From the NCBI RefSeq assembly GCF_000935045.1, contig NZ_JYKS01000021.1, positions 1 through 64,000 on the forward strand: DNA of 64,000 bases, given 5' to 3'. Under the pieces are notes generated by a model, which was not told where the DNA came from, made no database searches, and was given only the letters and a program-made list of their open reading frames with translations. Position numbers and translations under genes: made by a program. This stretch comes from Pseudomonas sp. 10-1B (GTDB lineage: Bacteria > Pseudomonadota > Gammaproteobacteria > Pseudomonadales > Pseudomonadaceae). This document shows positions 18,915 through 28,467 of the stretch, in pieces (positions within the stretch are counted from its first letter, which is position 1; every line of letters starts with the position of its first letter).

Positions 18915-20660
18915 TCAAACCACCTGATACTCCCCCTCAATCGGCGCACGCGCGCCAAACGCCTGGCTCAGATGGCTTTCCAACTCCGCCAACTGCTCCT
19001 GCCGCCTGCGCAAGTCTTCCAAGCTCTGCTCCTGCTCCAGCAGAATCTTCTCGAACGCTTTAATCTGCGGCGCGAAAATCTCCATCACCTTTTCATGGTC
19101 CTGAAGCAACTTCATGGGCTCAGCAAAGTGGCTCTTCACTACTTCAGCCAAGTCATGTTGCAACTGCTTCAGCTCGGCCTCCGCACGTTGCTGCTGAACC
19201 ACGCTGATGGCGTCGGTCAGCACCTGAATCCCCGCACCGATCGGCCCGGCCCAACGGCTGATATTGGCCGCTAGCTTGGTCGCTTCCCAGGGTTTGAACT
19301 TGTAAACGTAGCCCGTAAGGTTCTTCAGCGTTTCCCGTGCGAGAAACACTCCGTTCTTGATGCTCTCGACCGGAATCTTCGAAACCGCGCTCAACGCTCG
19401 GCTGGAGGCTGCCAAGGCCGAGGCTGCAATGCTGTCGGCGAAGTCGGAAGAACTGTCGAGCTGATGTTCGATCTTCGCGCTGATGCCATTCATGATGCTG
19501 GACGACTGGTTGAACGCGGTGCTGAACAGGTGATTGATGCGAAAACGCAGCTTTCCGCCAATATCGTCCTTGGTGAAGCCAATTTTCGACTCCAGGAACG
19601 CGTGCACTTGGTCACGGGGCAACGTGCGAATACTGTTGAGCAGGTCGGTTTCGAGGTTGTTCAGTTCCTCGTAGAGGTTGCCGACTGTGGCCAGGACCTT
19701 GCGCTTGCCCTCCGCAATGTCCTCTTGAATGCGCGCCGAATCGAGGCGCTGGTTATCGGCCAGTAACTTGAACTTGATCAGCTCGTCTTGAGCGACGGCG
19801 ATCTTCTTGCCCAGTACATCGCGCACCACATCGATGCCGGTCTTTTTGATCAAGGTGTCGCGGCCGCTGCCGTCCAGCACTTGCTGAGTCACCTGCTTGA
19901 GTTCGCCGATACGCGAGCGCTGGTCGTAGAGGTCTTTTTGCTCCAGCCAGAAGTCCAGTCCGCGACTGTTCGGGTTGGAGGCGACGCACACCACGTTGAT
20001 CGCTTCGCGTTCTGCTGGCGTTAGTTCGACGAAGCGCTGCAGCTTGTTCAGCAGGTTCGTTTTCTTGATGGCGCTCTGTTGCTCGAACTCTTCGAGGTCG
20101 CGCAAGTCGGCGACCTCGTCCATTTTATTGATGACGAAAATGGTCGAGGTTAGTTTGTTCAGGTCGCGTAACACCCAACGCACGATGTCTTGGTGGCTGT
20201 CTTTCAGCGGGTTGGTGGCGTCGACGACGTAGAAAATCAGATGCGCTTCAGAAATATAGTTCTTTGTGATATCGCCGTATTGCACCACGGCGCCGTTTTC
20301 CGCTGCCTTCTCTTTGTCACCGAAGAGGCCGGGGGTGTCGACAATTTCACAACGGTCCTGGAGGTTGTCAGGGCGGTAGATCGCCAGCGCGTCCGAGGAC
20401 TCGTTGGTGTCGATCTTCATGTCCTTCATTACCTGGCCAAGCCAACCGGCCACCACGCTGGTTTTGCCGTCAGAGAATGCCCCGAGCAAGGCGATACGCA
20501 GGGCATCGGACTGCACGTCACCAATGGCTTTCTTGATTTTGTCGATGTCTTGCGAAACATCCAGGCCCAATTCTTCAAGCGCGCCAACCAGCTTGTGCAG
20601 GTTGTCGAGCGACTTGATGACCTCGGTCTTGCTGGCGTTGAACTGTTTAAATTGTTCCAT
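18915..20660 (-). CDS. leoA: Dynamin-like GTPase LeoA
   Basis: A 581-residue dynamin-like protein. The GTPase domain shows G1 LLGAFSDGKTS (about 58-68), G3 DTPGLFG (108-114) and G4 NKMDE (178-182). Long helical bundle and stalk regions follow, with a weakly hydrophobic stretch around residues 430-500. Length and motifs match LeoA of enterotoxigenic E. coli, a crystallised bacterial dynamin. The ATG at 20660 overlaps the end of leoB by 14 bp; longer upstream reading lies inside leoB in another frame. In E. coli LeoA works with a second dynamin assembled from LeoB and LeoC, and the gene order leoC-leoB-leoA is the same here. Membrane remodelling is the likely role, perhaps in vesicle release or defence. 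Confidence 0.85.
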   Translation of the reverse strand: MEQFKQFNASKTEVIKSLDNLHKLVGALEELGLDVSQDIDKIKKAIGDVQSDALRIALLGAFSDGKTSVVAGWLGQVMKDMKIDTNESSDALAIYRPDNLQDRCEIVDTPGLFGDKEKAAENGAVVQYGDITKNYISEAHLIFYVVDATNPLKDSHQDIVRWVLRDLNKLTSTIFVINKMDEVADLRDLEEFEQQSAIKKTNLLNKLQRFVELTPAEREAINVVCVASNPNSRGLDFWLEQKDLYDQRSRIGELKQVTQQVLDGSGRDTLIKKTGIDVVRDVLGKKIAVAQDELIKFKLLADNQRLDSARIQEDIAEGKRKVLATVGNLYEELNNLETDLLNSIRTLPRDQVHAFLESKIGFTKDDIGGKLRFRINHLFSTAFNQSSSIMNGISAKIEHQLDSSSDFADSIAASALAASSRALSAVSKIPVESIKNGVFLARETLKNLTGYVYKFKPWEATKLAANISRWAGPIGAGIQVLTDAISVVQQQRAEAELKQLQHDLAEVVKSHFAEPMKLLQDHEKVMEIFAPQIKAFEKILLEQEQSLEDLRRRQEQLAELESHLSQAFGARAPIEGEYQVV

Positions 20661-22278
20661 GGGGTTTGGCTTCCACTTGCTGTTTGAGGGCCTGGATCGA
20701 GGCAATTTTTTCATCGAACAAGGCGGTGACATCGGCCATCTTCCGGCGCTCGTCTTTGAGCTGGCGCAGCACGCTGTCTTCGATCTGCTCGCTGATTTTC
20801 GCCAGCATTCCTTTGGTGTCGGTGGCGAAGGTCTTGGTGACTTTTTCGCGCTCGGTTTGAATGGCCTTGGCCACCTGTTCCTGGGCCTCAGCGATTTTCT
20901 TGCCGCGCCCGCCAAAGAAGTAGCTCAGGCCCGCAGCCACCAAACCGAACACACCGCCGACGATTGCCCCGACTATGTTGCCGATCCCAGGGAATACGGT
21001 GCCTATGCCAAAACCGCTGAGTGCGTACCCGCCAACACTGAGCAGGAAGCTGCCGACGTCGGAGAAGTTGAAACTGATGGCGTCCATGGCGCTGGAGAGC
21101 GACAAGGAGTTGTTCGCCGCTTCGCTCAACTGCTGCTGGAAGCTCACCCGCTTGGCATTTTCTTGCAGGCGTTTGAGCGCGCGTTCGATGGCTTGGGTAA
21201 GGTCCTCAAGCAATTGCTGCTGGATGGTTTCCAAGCGCTCGGCTAGCCGATCCTGGCCCTCGCTGACATGCTGTTGAATCACCCGTTCCACATCATCTTT
21301 GTCGCTGAAATGCTCTTCAACCGCATCACGGGCTGCCGAGTTCAGTTCATTGAAGAAGCGGTCCAATGCGCTATTACGCCTGGAGGTGAAGCTGCTTTTG
21401 AGCTCTTCGAAGCTTTTGCGAATGACGTCCTGGCATTCCTGGACCTCGGCACCGATTTTCTCGGAGAAAGCCTGGTGCTCGTCACGCTGCTTTTGCAGGT
21501 CATTGACGGTGTCTTGCAACAGGCGCAGCACTTTGCGCTTGTTGCTTTCGACAATGTCCACCTCGAAGTTGGCGCAGCTGTTGCCGATGACATCCTGCAA
21601 TTGATCTAACCGGCTGAAGCTGCGCATGGCCTGCTGGCTGGTGAAGTCTTGCAGGTAGGTGCGCTGCGACTTGAGCAAGTCGGTGCGGCTGGGGTGGATG
21701 CTGGTCAGACCTCGCTGATCGAAGGCCACGCTGGCAAAGCCCAGCAGCCCTTGCAGCGTTTGGCAGCCACTGACCAACTCGGCGCCGAGCATGTCCTCAA
21801 GCACTTCTTGGGTCTGGTCGCGCATCGCTGCCGCGTCTTTGTGGGTCTGCTCGAGCGACGCGCGGTCGCGCTCGAATTCGTAGGTGTCACCCTTGCCGCG
21901 CAAGTTGCAGATAGCATACACCTTGGCATCACGGTTCAGGTAATGCTTGATCTTCTGCGCGGTGTTCTGTTCGGGCTTTTTGTTGGTGCCGTTCACGTAG
22001 AACACCAAATGAGCCTTGGCGATGGCCGCTTGCACCATCGCTTCGTATTTCTTTTCGTTGCCTTCGATGCCTGGCACGTCGATCAACTGGAACGACTTGC
22101 CTTGGTGGGTGAAGTGGTAAACGACGTTGTCCTGAGTGAAGTCTTCCTGACCGGTGCCGACGATTTCGCCATCGACTTGGCCGGCAACGCGCTGCAGGCG
22201 CTCAAGTTGTTGCTGTTGCTTCAGCAGAGTGGGCAGCCTGTCGCTGACCAGCTCGCTCAAAGAATGTTGTTCGCGCAT
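20647..22278 (-). CDS. leoB: Dynamin-like protein LeoB (GTPase lacking its own P-loop)
   Basis: A 543-residue protein that carries the later GTPase motifs, G3 DVPGIEG (67-73) and a G4-like NLRGKGD, but no G1 P-loop. The P-loop sits in the neighbouring LeoC instead. After a long helical region comes a glycine-rich hydrophobic segment (about 400-450, SVGGYALSGFGIGTVFPG), probably a membrane-inserting paddle, then a further helical tail. This split matches the published proposal that LeoB and LeoC together make one dynamin. It overlaps leoA by 14 bp and begins 56 bp after leoC. Confidence 0.8.
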   Translation of the reverse strand: MREQHSLSELVSDRLPTLLKQQQQLERLQRVAGQVDGEIVGTGQEDFTQDNVVYHFTHQGKSFQLIDVPGIEGNEKKYEAMVQAAIAKAHLVFYVNGTNKKPEQNTAQKIKHYLNRDAKVYAICNLRGKGDTYEFERDRASLEQTHKDAAAMRDQTQEVLEDMLGAELVSGCQTLQGLLGFASVAFDQRGLTSIHPSRTDLLKSQRTYLQDFTSQQAMRSFSRLDQLQDVIGNSCANFEVDIVESNKRKVLRLLQDTVNDLQKQRDEHQAFSEKIGAEVQECQDVIRKSFEELKSSFTSRRNSALDRFFNELNSAARDAVEEHFSDKDDVERVIQQHVSEGQDRLAERLETIQQQLLEDLTQAIERALKRLQENAKRVSFQQQLSEAANNSLSLSSAMDAISFNFSDVGSFLLSVGGYALSGFGIGTVFPGIGNIVGAIVGGVFGLVAAGLSYFFGGRGKKIAEAQEQVAKAIQTEREKVTKTFATDTKGMLAKISEQIEDSVLRQLKDERRKMADVTALFDEKIASIQALKQQVEAKPHGTI

Positions 22279-22334
22279 GGGGAAGTCCGGAGTCTATGGA
22301 ATGAAAGTCAGTTCAAGGCGATCACCGCCCCGGC

Positions 22335-23210
22335 TCACATCAACTGCGCATAGCCCACGGCACCGGCGATGGTACCGATCACCACGCCGCCGAACAGCCC
22401 CAACCACAACTTCATTTTGCCACTCTGCTCAAGCGCTACGCGGGTGGCTTCGCCCTGGCGCTGGCATTCGCTCAACTGCGCTTGAGTCGCCTGCAACTGG
22501 TTACCTTGCTCGGTCAGCTGTTGCTGGCTGCGCTGGAAATCGGCCCGCACGCCTTGCAGCTGAAGCTCTACCTGCTGCATCGCGCTTTGAGTCTGAGTGA
22601 GCGCCAGCTGGCTCTGGCTTAACCGCGCCTCGCTGCCCTGCAGCGATTGGCGGGTGCTTTCCAGGTCGGTAGTCGCACTAGTCAGGCGCTCTTTGATGTA
22701 AGTGAGATCCTGCTGGGTGTGCGCCAGTTGTTGGCGGGTACTCACCAAGTCGCGCTGGGTCTGGTTGACCAGCGCCCCGATATCGTCGCCTAACGTGGCG
22801 ATGTCTTCGCAGAAATTCACGTAGCGTGTGCTGAGCTCTTCGATCAGCTCATCGCTTTTGCTAGAGAACACCGCCTGGATGTCTTTGGCGGTCGCCTGGT
22901 TACGCTCGATCAGCGCTTGACGCTTCTTCTCTTCGAACAGGATCCGCAGGCTTTCGATGATGGTGCTCTTGCCGGCGTTGGTTTCGCCGAAGAATGCAAT
23001 GGTGAAGTTTTCCCACTCGGCGTGCTTCTCGAGATAGGTGATTTCGCCGTCGAAGCGCGACTTCATTTCGCCGAGCTTCTCCTTGACGCTGGCAAGGTGC
23101 GCGTTGCCTTTGTCGTTACTCACGTCCAGCCGGGAGACATCATCCAGCGCGGTGGCAATGTCATTTGCTACCCGAGCGTACAGCTTGGAGAAATCTTGAG
23201 CCCTACTCAT
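22335..23210 (-). CDS. leoC: Dynamin-like P-loop and coiled-coil protein LeoC
   Basis: A 291-residue protein. The N-terminal part has the G1 P-loop FFGETNAGKST (73-83) but no G3 or G4 motif. A long coiled coil follows (about 130-265, many Gln, Ser and Leu heptads), and a C-terminal membrane helix (LWLGLFGGVVIGTIAGAVGY). It would complete the GTPase site of LeoB in trans. The ATG is preceded by agggaac. It is the first leo gene, 74 bp after a small zinc-ribbon gene on the same strand. Confidence 0.8.
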   Translation of the reverse strand: MSRAQDFSKLYARVANDIATALDDVSRLDVSNDKGNAHLASVKEKLGEMKSRFDGEITYLEKHAEWENFTIAFFGETNAGKSTIIESLRILFEEKKRQALIERNQATAKDIQAVFSSKSDELIEELSTRYVNFCEDIATLGDDIGALVNQTQRDLVSTRQQLAHTQQDLTYIKERLTSATTDLESTRQSLQGSEARLSQSQLALTQTQSAMQQVELQLQGVRADFQRSQQQLTEQGNQLQATQAQLSECQRQGEATRVALEQSGKMKLWLGLFGGVVIGTIAGAVGYAQLM

Positions 23211-23284
23211 ATCGTTCCCTGTTCATCCTAGGCTGGATCCAATGCAACTCGGTAAATTGCATTTTGCCACTACGGCTGTCAAGT

Positions 23285-23488
23285 TCACCTCGCCACACCG
23301 ACGCCCACCACTGAGCGACTAATACGCTGTATCGGGCCGCTGAGTATTTTCTTGCGTACTTGCCCATTACACCGTGGACAGCAGCTGTACCACTCCCCCG
23401 GTTCCAGCTCGTCACTGACCGGTGCAACAGTCTTGCGCCAGCGGCACTTGGAGCACTCCAGCGTGTAAGGCATAGGGCGAATCGGCAT
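23285..23488 (-). CDS. Small zinc-ribbon protein (copy 1)
   Basis: A 67-residue protein with two CxxC knuckles, ECSKC and CPRC, spaced as in a zinc ribbon. It is clearly related to the gene at 30227-30427; both begin MPI(R/K)P and share KTVAP, SD, LEPGEW-like and CP(R/K)C motifs. The ATG has aaaggag upstream. It heads the leoCBA operon. Each copy lies close to a WYL-domain gene on the opposite strand, so the pair is likely one regulatory or defence module. The function is unknown; the last third differs from the paralogue. Confidence 0.75.
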   Translation of the reverse strand: MPIRPMPYTLECSKCRWRKTVAPVSDELEPGEWYSCCPRCNGQVRKKILSGPIQRISRSVVGVGVAR

Positions 23489-23554
23489 CAGTCGTTCTCC
23501 TTTATCTTGGCGCTAGCGCTCAACCGGTCCACCTGCGCTTTGAGCTGCCCGCTT

Positions 23555-24136
23555 ACCTAGATATGCTTGCCCAGAACAATGGACGAGCCCCGCATATCGA
23601 AGGGTTGAAGCTGGCCTATGCGCATTCGCAGCATTCAGCCTGAGGTGCTTCGGCCCCATTTGCGGGCTTCCGGGGAAGGGTTGCGACTAGAGGTCGAATA
23701 CGTTTCGCTGGCCAACCCCGAGCCTGAGACTCGCTTGATCGAACCGCACACTCTGATTCATACCGGCACGCGCTGGCACGTTTGGGCCTACTGCGAGAAA
23801 AACAGCGCTTACCGCGACTTCGTGCTCAGCCGCATGCGCGGCAAGCCAGACCTGCTGGACGGCAATGGTAACGCCATCGAAGGCGATACAGTATGGAACA
23901 CTGAGGTATCGGTGATCCTGGAGCCTGACCCGCGGCTCGATGCCGCGCAGAAGGCGATCATAGAGGGTGACTACGGTATGCTGAATTGCCGGCTGGAGAT
24001 CCCGAACCGGCAAGCGTTGGTCAAGTATGTGCTGCAACGCTATCAAATCGACCCCAAGAACCTGGACCCTAAGCCAGAAGCGCAGCAGGTCGTGATCGCC
24101 AACTTGAACGCGCTGAAACCTTGGCTCTACGACTGA
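23555..24136 (+). pseudogene. Truncated WYL-domain regulator
   Basis: From 23618 a frame encodes about 172 residues matching the WYL and WCX domains of the intact regulator at 31915-32790 (for example PHTLIHTGTRWHVWAYCEKN and VKYVLQRYQIDPKN). Upstream, 23555-23612 still reads AQNNGRAPHIEGLKLAYAH in a different frame. A deletion of roughly 20 bp shifts the frame, and the N-terminal helix-turn-helix domain is gone. It cannot bind DNA in the usual way, though the C-terminal fragment might still be made. It marks an older copy of the WYL/zinc-ribbon module. Confidence 0.8.
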
Positions 24137-24199
24137 TTCAACGCGCTCGTTGCATCCCATAACCAAGAAAACTGCGCTCACAGGAAGAAACACACGCTC

Positions 24200-25399
24200 A
24201 TGACAGCCGTATCTCCCCCCACAACCATCCCGCAAAGCCTATCCCCCGCTTCACCGCCCGACCCCTCCGCCTCCAGCAGCCCCCGGCAAGCACTATTCAA
24301 ACTCCTCGCCGATATCAAATGGTGGCTGCCGGTAGTTTCAACGCTTATCTCAATCTCACTCCTCACCAAGTACCTCTGGGTAATCCATCACCCCGAGTTG
24401 ATCCTGAGTTCGTTAGGTAACCCTTCAAACCTCGTCGCCTGGTTATTCTTCAGCCTGCTGATACTCGCGTCGCTGCTGCTCATCGTATCGGTGCCGTCTT
24501 TGGTCTTCACGCTGAGCATGTCTGTATGCACCGTTGACAGAGAGCAGGAAAAGAGGCTCGCCTTACGCTTTGGCCTCATCGTAGGCGGGGGCTACCTACT
24601 GCTATCGCTCAACCTGCTGGGAGCCCTCTTTGATCACACCATGGCCCCAGGCTACTTCTTCCCTATCGTCGTAGTCGCTGCCGCTTGTGCCGTGATAGCT
24701 CTGCTTCGCCGCGATGCGCCCCTGCACAACAAAGTACTGGAGCTGCCGCCTGGTCCCCGCAAACCCTCGCATCGCAAACTCTATTACACAGCCCTCGTTG
24801 GCTGGCTAGGTACGCTGCTAGCGTTTACTTCGGTGAGTGGAGTCATGCCCGCCCAGCTAGCCATCATGACGTGGCGAGGAGAGAGCGACGAGGAGGCATT
24901 CGGGGCTATCGCTCTCTGCTTATTGATAATGTGCCTCTACCTAGCGCCAGTCCTCGTCTTTTATTTGACAAACGGCAATGCGATGCAGCGCACCGGCCGA
25001 GCCGCACTGGTGCTGCTCGGGTGCATCTTCGTCAATGCCATGCTGTTGCCAGCCCTCTTGGACCTGTGGGTCTATTCCGCCGCCAATCTGATCAAAATCA
25101 GGGACAATACCGAGCTGAGCTATGTGTTGAACGAAAAGGATTATCCGAAGGAGGTATTCAGTAGCGCCCCGTGGCAACTGGAGAGCTACGAGGGGCCGAA
25201 TGGTTTGTACAGCGTCAGGGCGTTTCGTCAGTTCCGCTTCGGCGATACGTTGTTGATCTGTCCCGCTAGCTACCGAAATATCGCTTTGAAAGAGATCGAC
25301 AGCTACGCACATCGCTGTATTGCGTTGTCCGAGGCCAAGGTGCATGTAGCCGCTCCTGTATTAAGCAAGGATGCCGCGACGGTAGCCAAGCCGAATTGA
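24200..25399 (+). CDS. Multi-pass membrane protein of unknown family
   Basis: A 399-residue protein. A Pro/Ser-rich cytoplasmic start (1-35) is followed by about eight hydrophobic segments between residues 40 and 300 (for example LVAWLFFSLLILASLLLIV). A soluble C-terminal domain of about 100 residues begins near residue 300 (AANLIKIRDNTELSYVLN) and contains two Cys (ICPASY and HRCIAL) that could form a disulfide if periplasmic. I do not recognise the family. It stands alone between the WYL remnant and the second island repeat, so it may be the cargo gene of that block. Confidence 0.7.
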   Translation: MTAVSPPTTIPQSLSPASPPDPSASSSPRQALFKLLADIKWWLPVVSTLISISLLTKYLWVIHHPELILSSLGNPSNLVAWLFFSLLILASLLLIVSVPSLVFTLSMSVCTVDREQEKRLALRFGLIVGGGYLLLSLNLLGALFDHTMAPGYFFPIVVVAAACAVIALLRRDAPLHNKVLELPPGPRKPSHRKLYYTALVGWLGTLLAFTSVSGVMPAQLAIMTWRGESDEEAFGAIALCLLIMCLYLAPVLVFYLTNGNAMQRTGRAALVLLGCIFVNAMLLPALLDLWVYSAANLIKIRDNTELSYVLNEKDYPKEVFSSAPWQLESYEGPNGLYSVRAFRQFRFGDTLLICPASYRNIALKEIDSYAHRCIALSEAKVHVAAPVLSKDAATVAKPN

Positions 25400-25480
25400 T
25401 CCTGCCCCCATTCCTACCCACGTTCCGGTGTTGATTGAATACCGGAACTGCCAATCTGTTAGCTGCCGCACAAAAAAGTG

Positions 25481-25604
25481 CTCAAAAAGCACCTCCATCG
25501 GAATCCAGACCACGCTGCGTTCCAACTGGTATTCCAAGCAAGCTGACCCAGAAAATATTAGCTAGAAAAAACAGGTAGATACCGACTTGTTTCAAACTAC
25601 CCGG
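25481..25604 (+). repeat. Direct repeat of about 125 bp, second copy (island joint)
   Basis: This copy matches 17491-17616 and includes the TTCCA pair 12 bp apart (25520 and 25532). It ends the 8.0-kb block that starts after the first copy. A decayed small gene on the minus strand abuts it on the right. The rest of 25400-25989 holds no intact gene. Confidence 0.8.
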
Positions 25605-25809
25605 CGGCGCCCCCTAAGCTTACAGCTCGCAGGCCAAGTGCCATCATCCAGACTCTCACGAAGCAAAGCCAGTTCGCGGCCACTGCTCAGGCGAGAGCCT
25701 GCCATTTTCTGGGTGGCATTGATCTCGGTGAACCGCTCAGGATCAGCACCGAAAAAACTAGTGCCTGCTCGGTCAGACTACGGTTACGCTCGGCGATACG
25801 TTCATTCAT
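25592..25809 (-). pseudogene. Frameshifted small gene remnant
   Basis: On the minus strand a frame starts MNERIAERNRSLTEQALVF. After a one-base shift at a run of six T residues it continues GADPERFTEINATQKMAGSR and on to SLDDGTWPAS. Read together this is a coherent helical protein of about 65-70 residues that is broken in frame. I do not recognise the family. The 3' end runs into the direct repeat. Confidence 0.5.
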
Positions 25810-25989
25810 TTAGCGCTGTCCAGTTTGGGTACCTTGGCTAATTCACTGACGCGTAGCATCTACGACAGGCTTCCAAACGGAGAGATCACGCAAATCTGAC
25901 AGGCCATTCAGTATTAAAGTTTAAGCCGCCTTGGCAGACAACCTGATATTGACCTCCTAGGGATTGCGTAGCTGAGCGGAGCCTCACCG

Positions 25990-27465
25990 TTGAAAATCAA
26001 GCACTTCAGTTTCACCACGCAGTCCTTTTGTGACAGCACGACGGCGAATGTCTTCATCCATGGCTACTCCGCTGGCCATAACTTTAGTGACCGCGCTCTG
26101 CTGGTCAGCCAGATACCACTGTCCCTAAACACCGAGATCAACCTTCTAGCGTTTTGGCAGTCCAGCCACTTCACCTCTGTGAGCATGATTTCACGCAATG
26201 TCGTTCTGGGTGCCTCCCGATTGCACCCTGCCGCAGCTGTCGCTGCATTTGCAGCTGACCGAGCGGTGCATTTCGCATTGGCCCGAAAACGCGCAAGCCT
26301 TGTTGGTGAGGCCCTGCTTGAAGAGCTGGAAGCCTACCTGCTGGAACATTATCCCTGCGTCACCCGAGTCAACCTGGTCGGGCACTCTCTAGGCGGAAGG
26401 GTTGTGATCAGTGCTCTGCGTCAGTTAGCCAAGGATCGCCAGGCCTGCAAACTGATCATTGGAGATGTGCTGCTGATGGCTGCGGCGGTGGAGGTATCGG
26501 CAGATGAAGCCCAGGCTTTGAAGACAACCGTTGCCTCACCGGCCAGCGCACGTCCTGGGCGTCTGATCAATGCCTATTCAAAGTCGGACAGCGTGCTGCT
26601 TATGAATGTGGATGAAACCTGCCTGGGACGGCATGAGATTGCGCATTTTGTAAACACTGAAATGGCCGGGTTTGGGCACTTGGATTATTGGCCAAGACTG
26701 CATGATGTGCTGCTGCGCACAGAGTTTTCTGGCTTCAAAGGCCAACAACTGGGCGTAACCCTTGTGCAAGACCCAGTGCTCAACGACAACCTGCTTTACG
26801 GCCTGCTCCAAAACGTTCCGGGCGAAGTGCTGGAGCAAGGCATCAAGCATCTGAAGACCAGCAGTTGGACACGCTTCGACGACAAGCAACCACTTTACTC
26901 CTTCGTCCAAGAAGTCCAGCTGTTGGGCGGCCACTGCCTGGCCAATTTGGTGCGAGGTCGTGGCGTTGAATACGCGCAACTACTGGATATGCTGGTCGAG
27001 CATTTCGATCTGATTAATGACCGACAACAATGTGGCGCAGTTGTGGAGCTCGAAGCGCTGCTGATTCGGCAAGTGTTCGACAACGCGTTCCCGGATGGCC
27101 ATGCGTTCAGTCGCTCACCGATTTCTGCAGTAAAGGCCATGGCTGCTGAAACTTACTTCAGTCAGGTGGACGCGCTGGCAGAGCGACTGACCCTGGCGTC
27201 CTACGTCAATACCCCAGCAGCCCCCCTCAAGGCAGAAGCGCCCCAAGGGATGCTGATAAATAGCGAAACATTGAACCTCACCCAGATGAACGCATGGAGC
27301 TTGCTATCAGCATTACCAAGCTTGCTGGGCACGCGCGCAGTCGGGCGCTGGGTAACCAATTTGAAGACCATCCTGAAGCCTGGCTATTCGGCGCTGGTAC
27401 CGGCTGTAGCAGTGATTTTTTTCGCGCGCGTTCATTGGGGAAATGAGCGCGGCGTCAAGCATTGA
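25990..27465 (+). CDS. DUF726-like alpha/beta hydrolase (lipase-like)
   Basis: A 491-residue protein. An oxyanion-loop-like FIHGYSAGHN lies near residue 23 and a serine-hydrolase elbow NLVGHSLGGR has its nucleophile Ser at about 133. The first 270 residues fit a DUF726/lipase-like alpha/beta hydrolase; a candidate acid/His pair is hinted at around FGHLDYW. The C-terminal 200 residues are helical, with a hydrophobic stretch near the end (YSALVPAVAVIFFARV) that may tether it to a membrane. The start is TTG at 25990; no better ATG lies near. It is the first of five same-strand genes, 66 bp before the AAA+ gene. A phospholipase-type effector is a reasonable guess. Confidence 0.7.
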   Translation: MKIKHFSFTTQSFCDSTTANVFIHGYSAGHNFSDRALLVSQIPLSLNTEINLLAFWQSSHFTSVSMISRNVVLGASRLHPAAAVAAFAADRAVHFALARKRASLVGEALLEELEAYLLEHYPCVTRVNLVGHSLGGRVVISALRQLAKDRQACKLIIGDVLLMAAAVEVSADEAQALKTTVASPASARPGRLINAYSKSDSVLLMNVDETCLGRHEIAHFVNTEMAGFGHLDYWPRLHDVLLRTEFSGFKGQQLGVTLVQDPVLNDNLLYGLLQNVPGEVLEQGIKHLKTSSWTRFDDKQPLYSFVQEVQLLGGHCLANLVRGRGVEYAQLLDMLVEHFDLINDRQQCGAVVELEALLIRQVFDNAFPDGHAFSRSPISAVKAMAAETYFSQVDALAERLTLASYVNTPAAPLKAEAPQGMLINSETLNLTQMNAWSLLSALPSLLGTRAVGRWVTNLKTILKPGYSALVPAVAVIFFARVHWGNERGVKH

Positions 27466-27531
27466 TACCTGGCTTCTACCAGCCCTAATTAAACCCTCTC
27501 ACCCGCCTGATTCTGTAAGTCTGGAGCAGTT

Positions 27532-28467
27532 ATGCCGATCGGGAAACCAGTAAACGACACCAAGGCCGAGCCACAGAGCAAGGAACAGGCGCCTTCGGTG
27601 GTCACGCATGATTTTGAAGTCATTACGCCCAAATACAACCTCAATGACGTGGTGGTCAACCGCCACACCAAAGACGAAATTCTCTCGGCCATTGCCCTGC
27701 GCAAAGACAGTGAATTTGTCTATAAGGTGCTCGGCTTCGCCAACACGCACAAAAGGTCGGACAAATTCATCCTGAATTTTTACGGCGAGCCGGGCACCGG
27801 CAAGACGATCACGGCACATGCCGTTGCTCAGGCCTTTGGCAAGGAGCTGCTGATAGTCGACTACTCACAAATTGAATCGAAGTACGTAGGCGACACGCCA
27901 AAAAACCTGAAAAAAGTTTTCGAATTCGCGAAGGAAACGGACTGCGTCATTTTCTTCGACGAGGCCGATGCGATCCTGAGTCGGCGGGTCACCAACATGA
28001 CCAGTGCTACGGATACCAGCGTCAACCAGACCCGATCGGTGCTTTTGAACATTCTGAATGACTTTAGCGGAATTCTGATTTTTGCCACGAACTTCATCTC
28101 CAACTACGATCCGGCCTTCATGCGCCGAATCGCCAAGCATATCCACTTTAAGCTGCCAGACCACGATGATCGCGTTGCGCTATTCAAACGCTACATCCCC
28201 TCTGCGCTGCAGGTAGGCCTGGACCTCGAAGCCTACGCGCAAGCGGCGCAGGGGCTCAGCGCGGCAGACATCGAAAACGTGACGTTGATGGCGGCCTTCA
28301 AGGCGGCGTACAAGCAATCCACCTGTCTCAGCGAAGAGGACGTGCTGAGTGAAATCCGAAATACCTTTGCCAGCAAGCAGGCAAACGTGAAAAGCGAATA
28401 CACAACTACAACCAGAGTGGTCTCCAAGGACTACGTCGAAAAGCAAACGGGGATGGTGTTGGAATGA
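27532..28467 (+). CDS. AAA+ ATPase of the classic clade
   Basis: A 311-residue AAA+ protein. Walker A is GEPGTGKT (85-92), Walker B is IFFDEADA (140-147), sensor 1 lies in ILIFATNF, and paired arginines in AFMRRIAKH fit the arginine fingers. A small C-terminal lid domain is followed by a tail with TTTTRVVSKDYV. There is no protease or nuclease domain, so it probably remodels a partner. It is coupled by ATGA to the next gene, a small membrane protein with a related TTRTIS motif in its tail. This suggests the two share a binding partner or bind each other. Confidence 0.85.
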   Translation: MPIGKPVNDTKAEPQSKEQAPSVVTHDFEVITPKYNLNDVVVNRHTKDEILSAIALRKDSEFVYKVLGFANTHKRSDKFILNFYGEPGTGKTITAHAVAQAFGKELLIVDYSQIESKYVGDTPKNLKKVFEFAKETDCVIFFDEADAILSRRVTNMTSATDTSVNQTRSVLLNILNDFSGILIFATNFISNYDPAFMRRIAKHIHFKLPDHDDRVALFKRYIPSALQVGLDLEAYAQAAQGLSAADIENVTLMAAFKAAYKQSTCLSEEDVLSEIRNTFASKQANVKSEYTTTTRVVSKDYVEKQTGMVLE

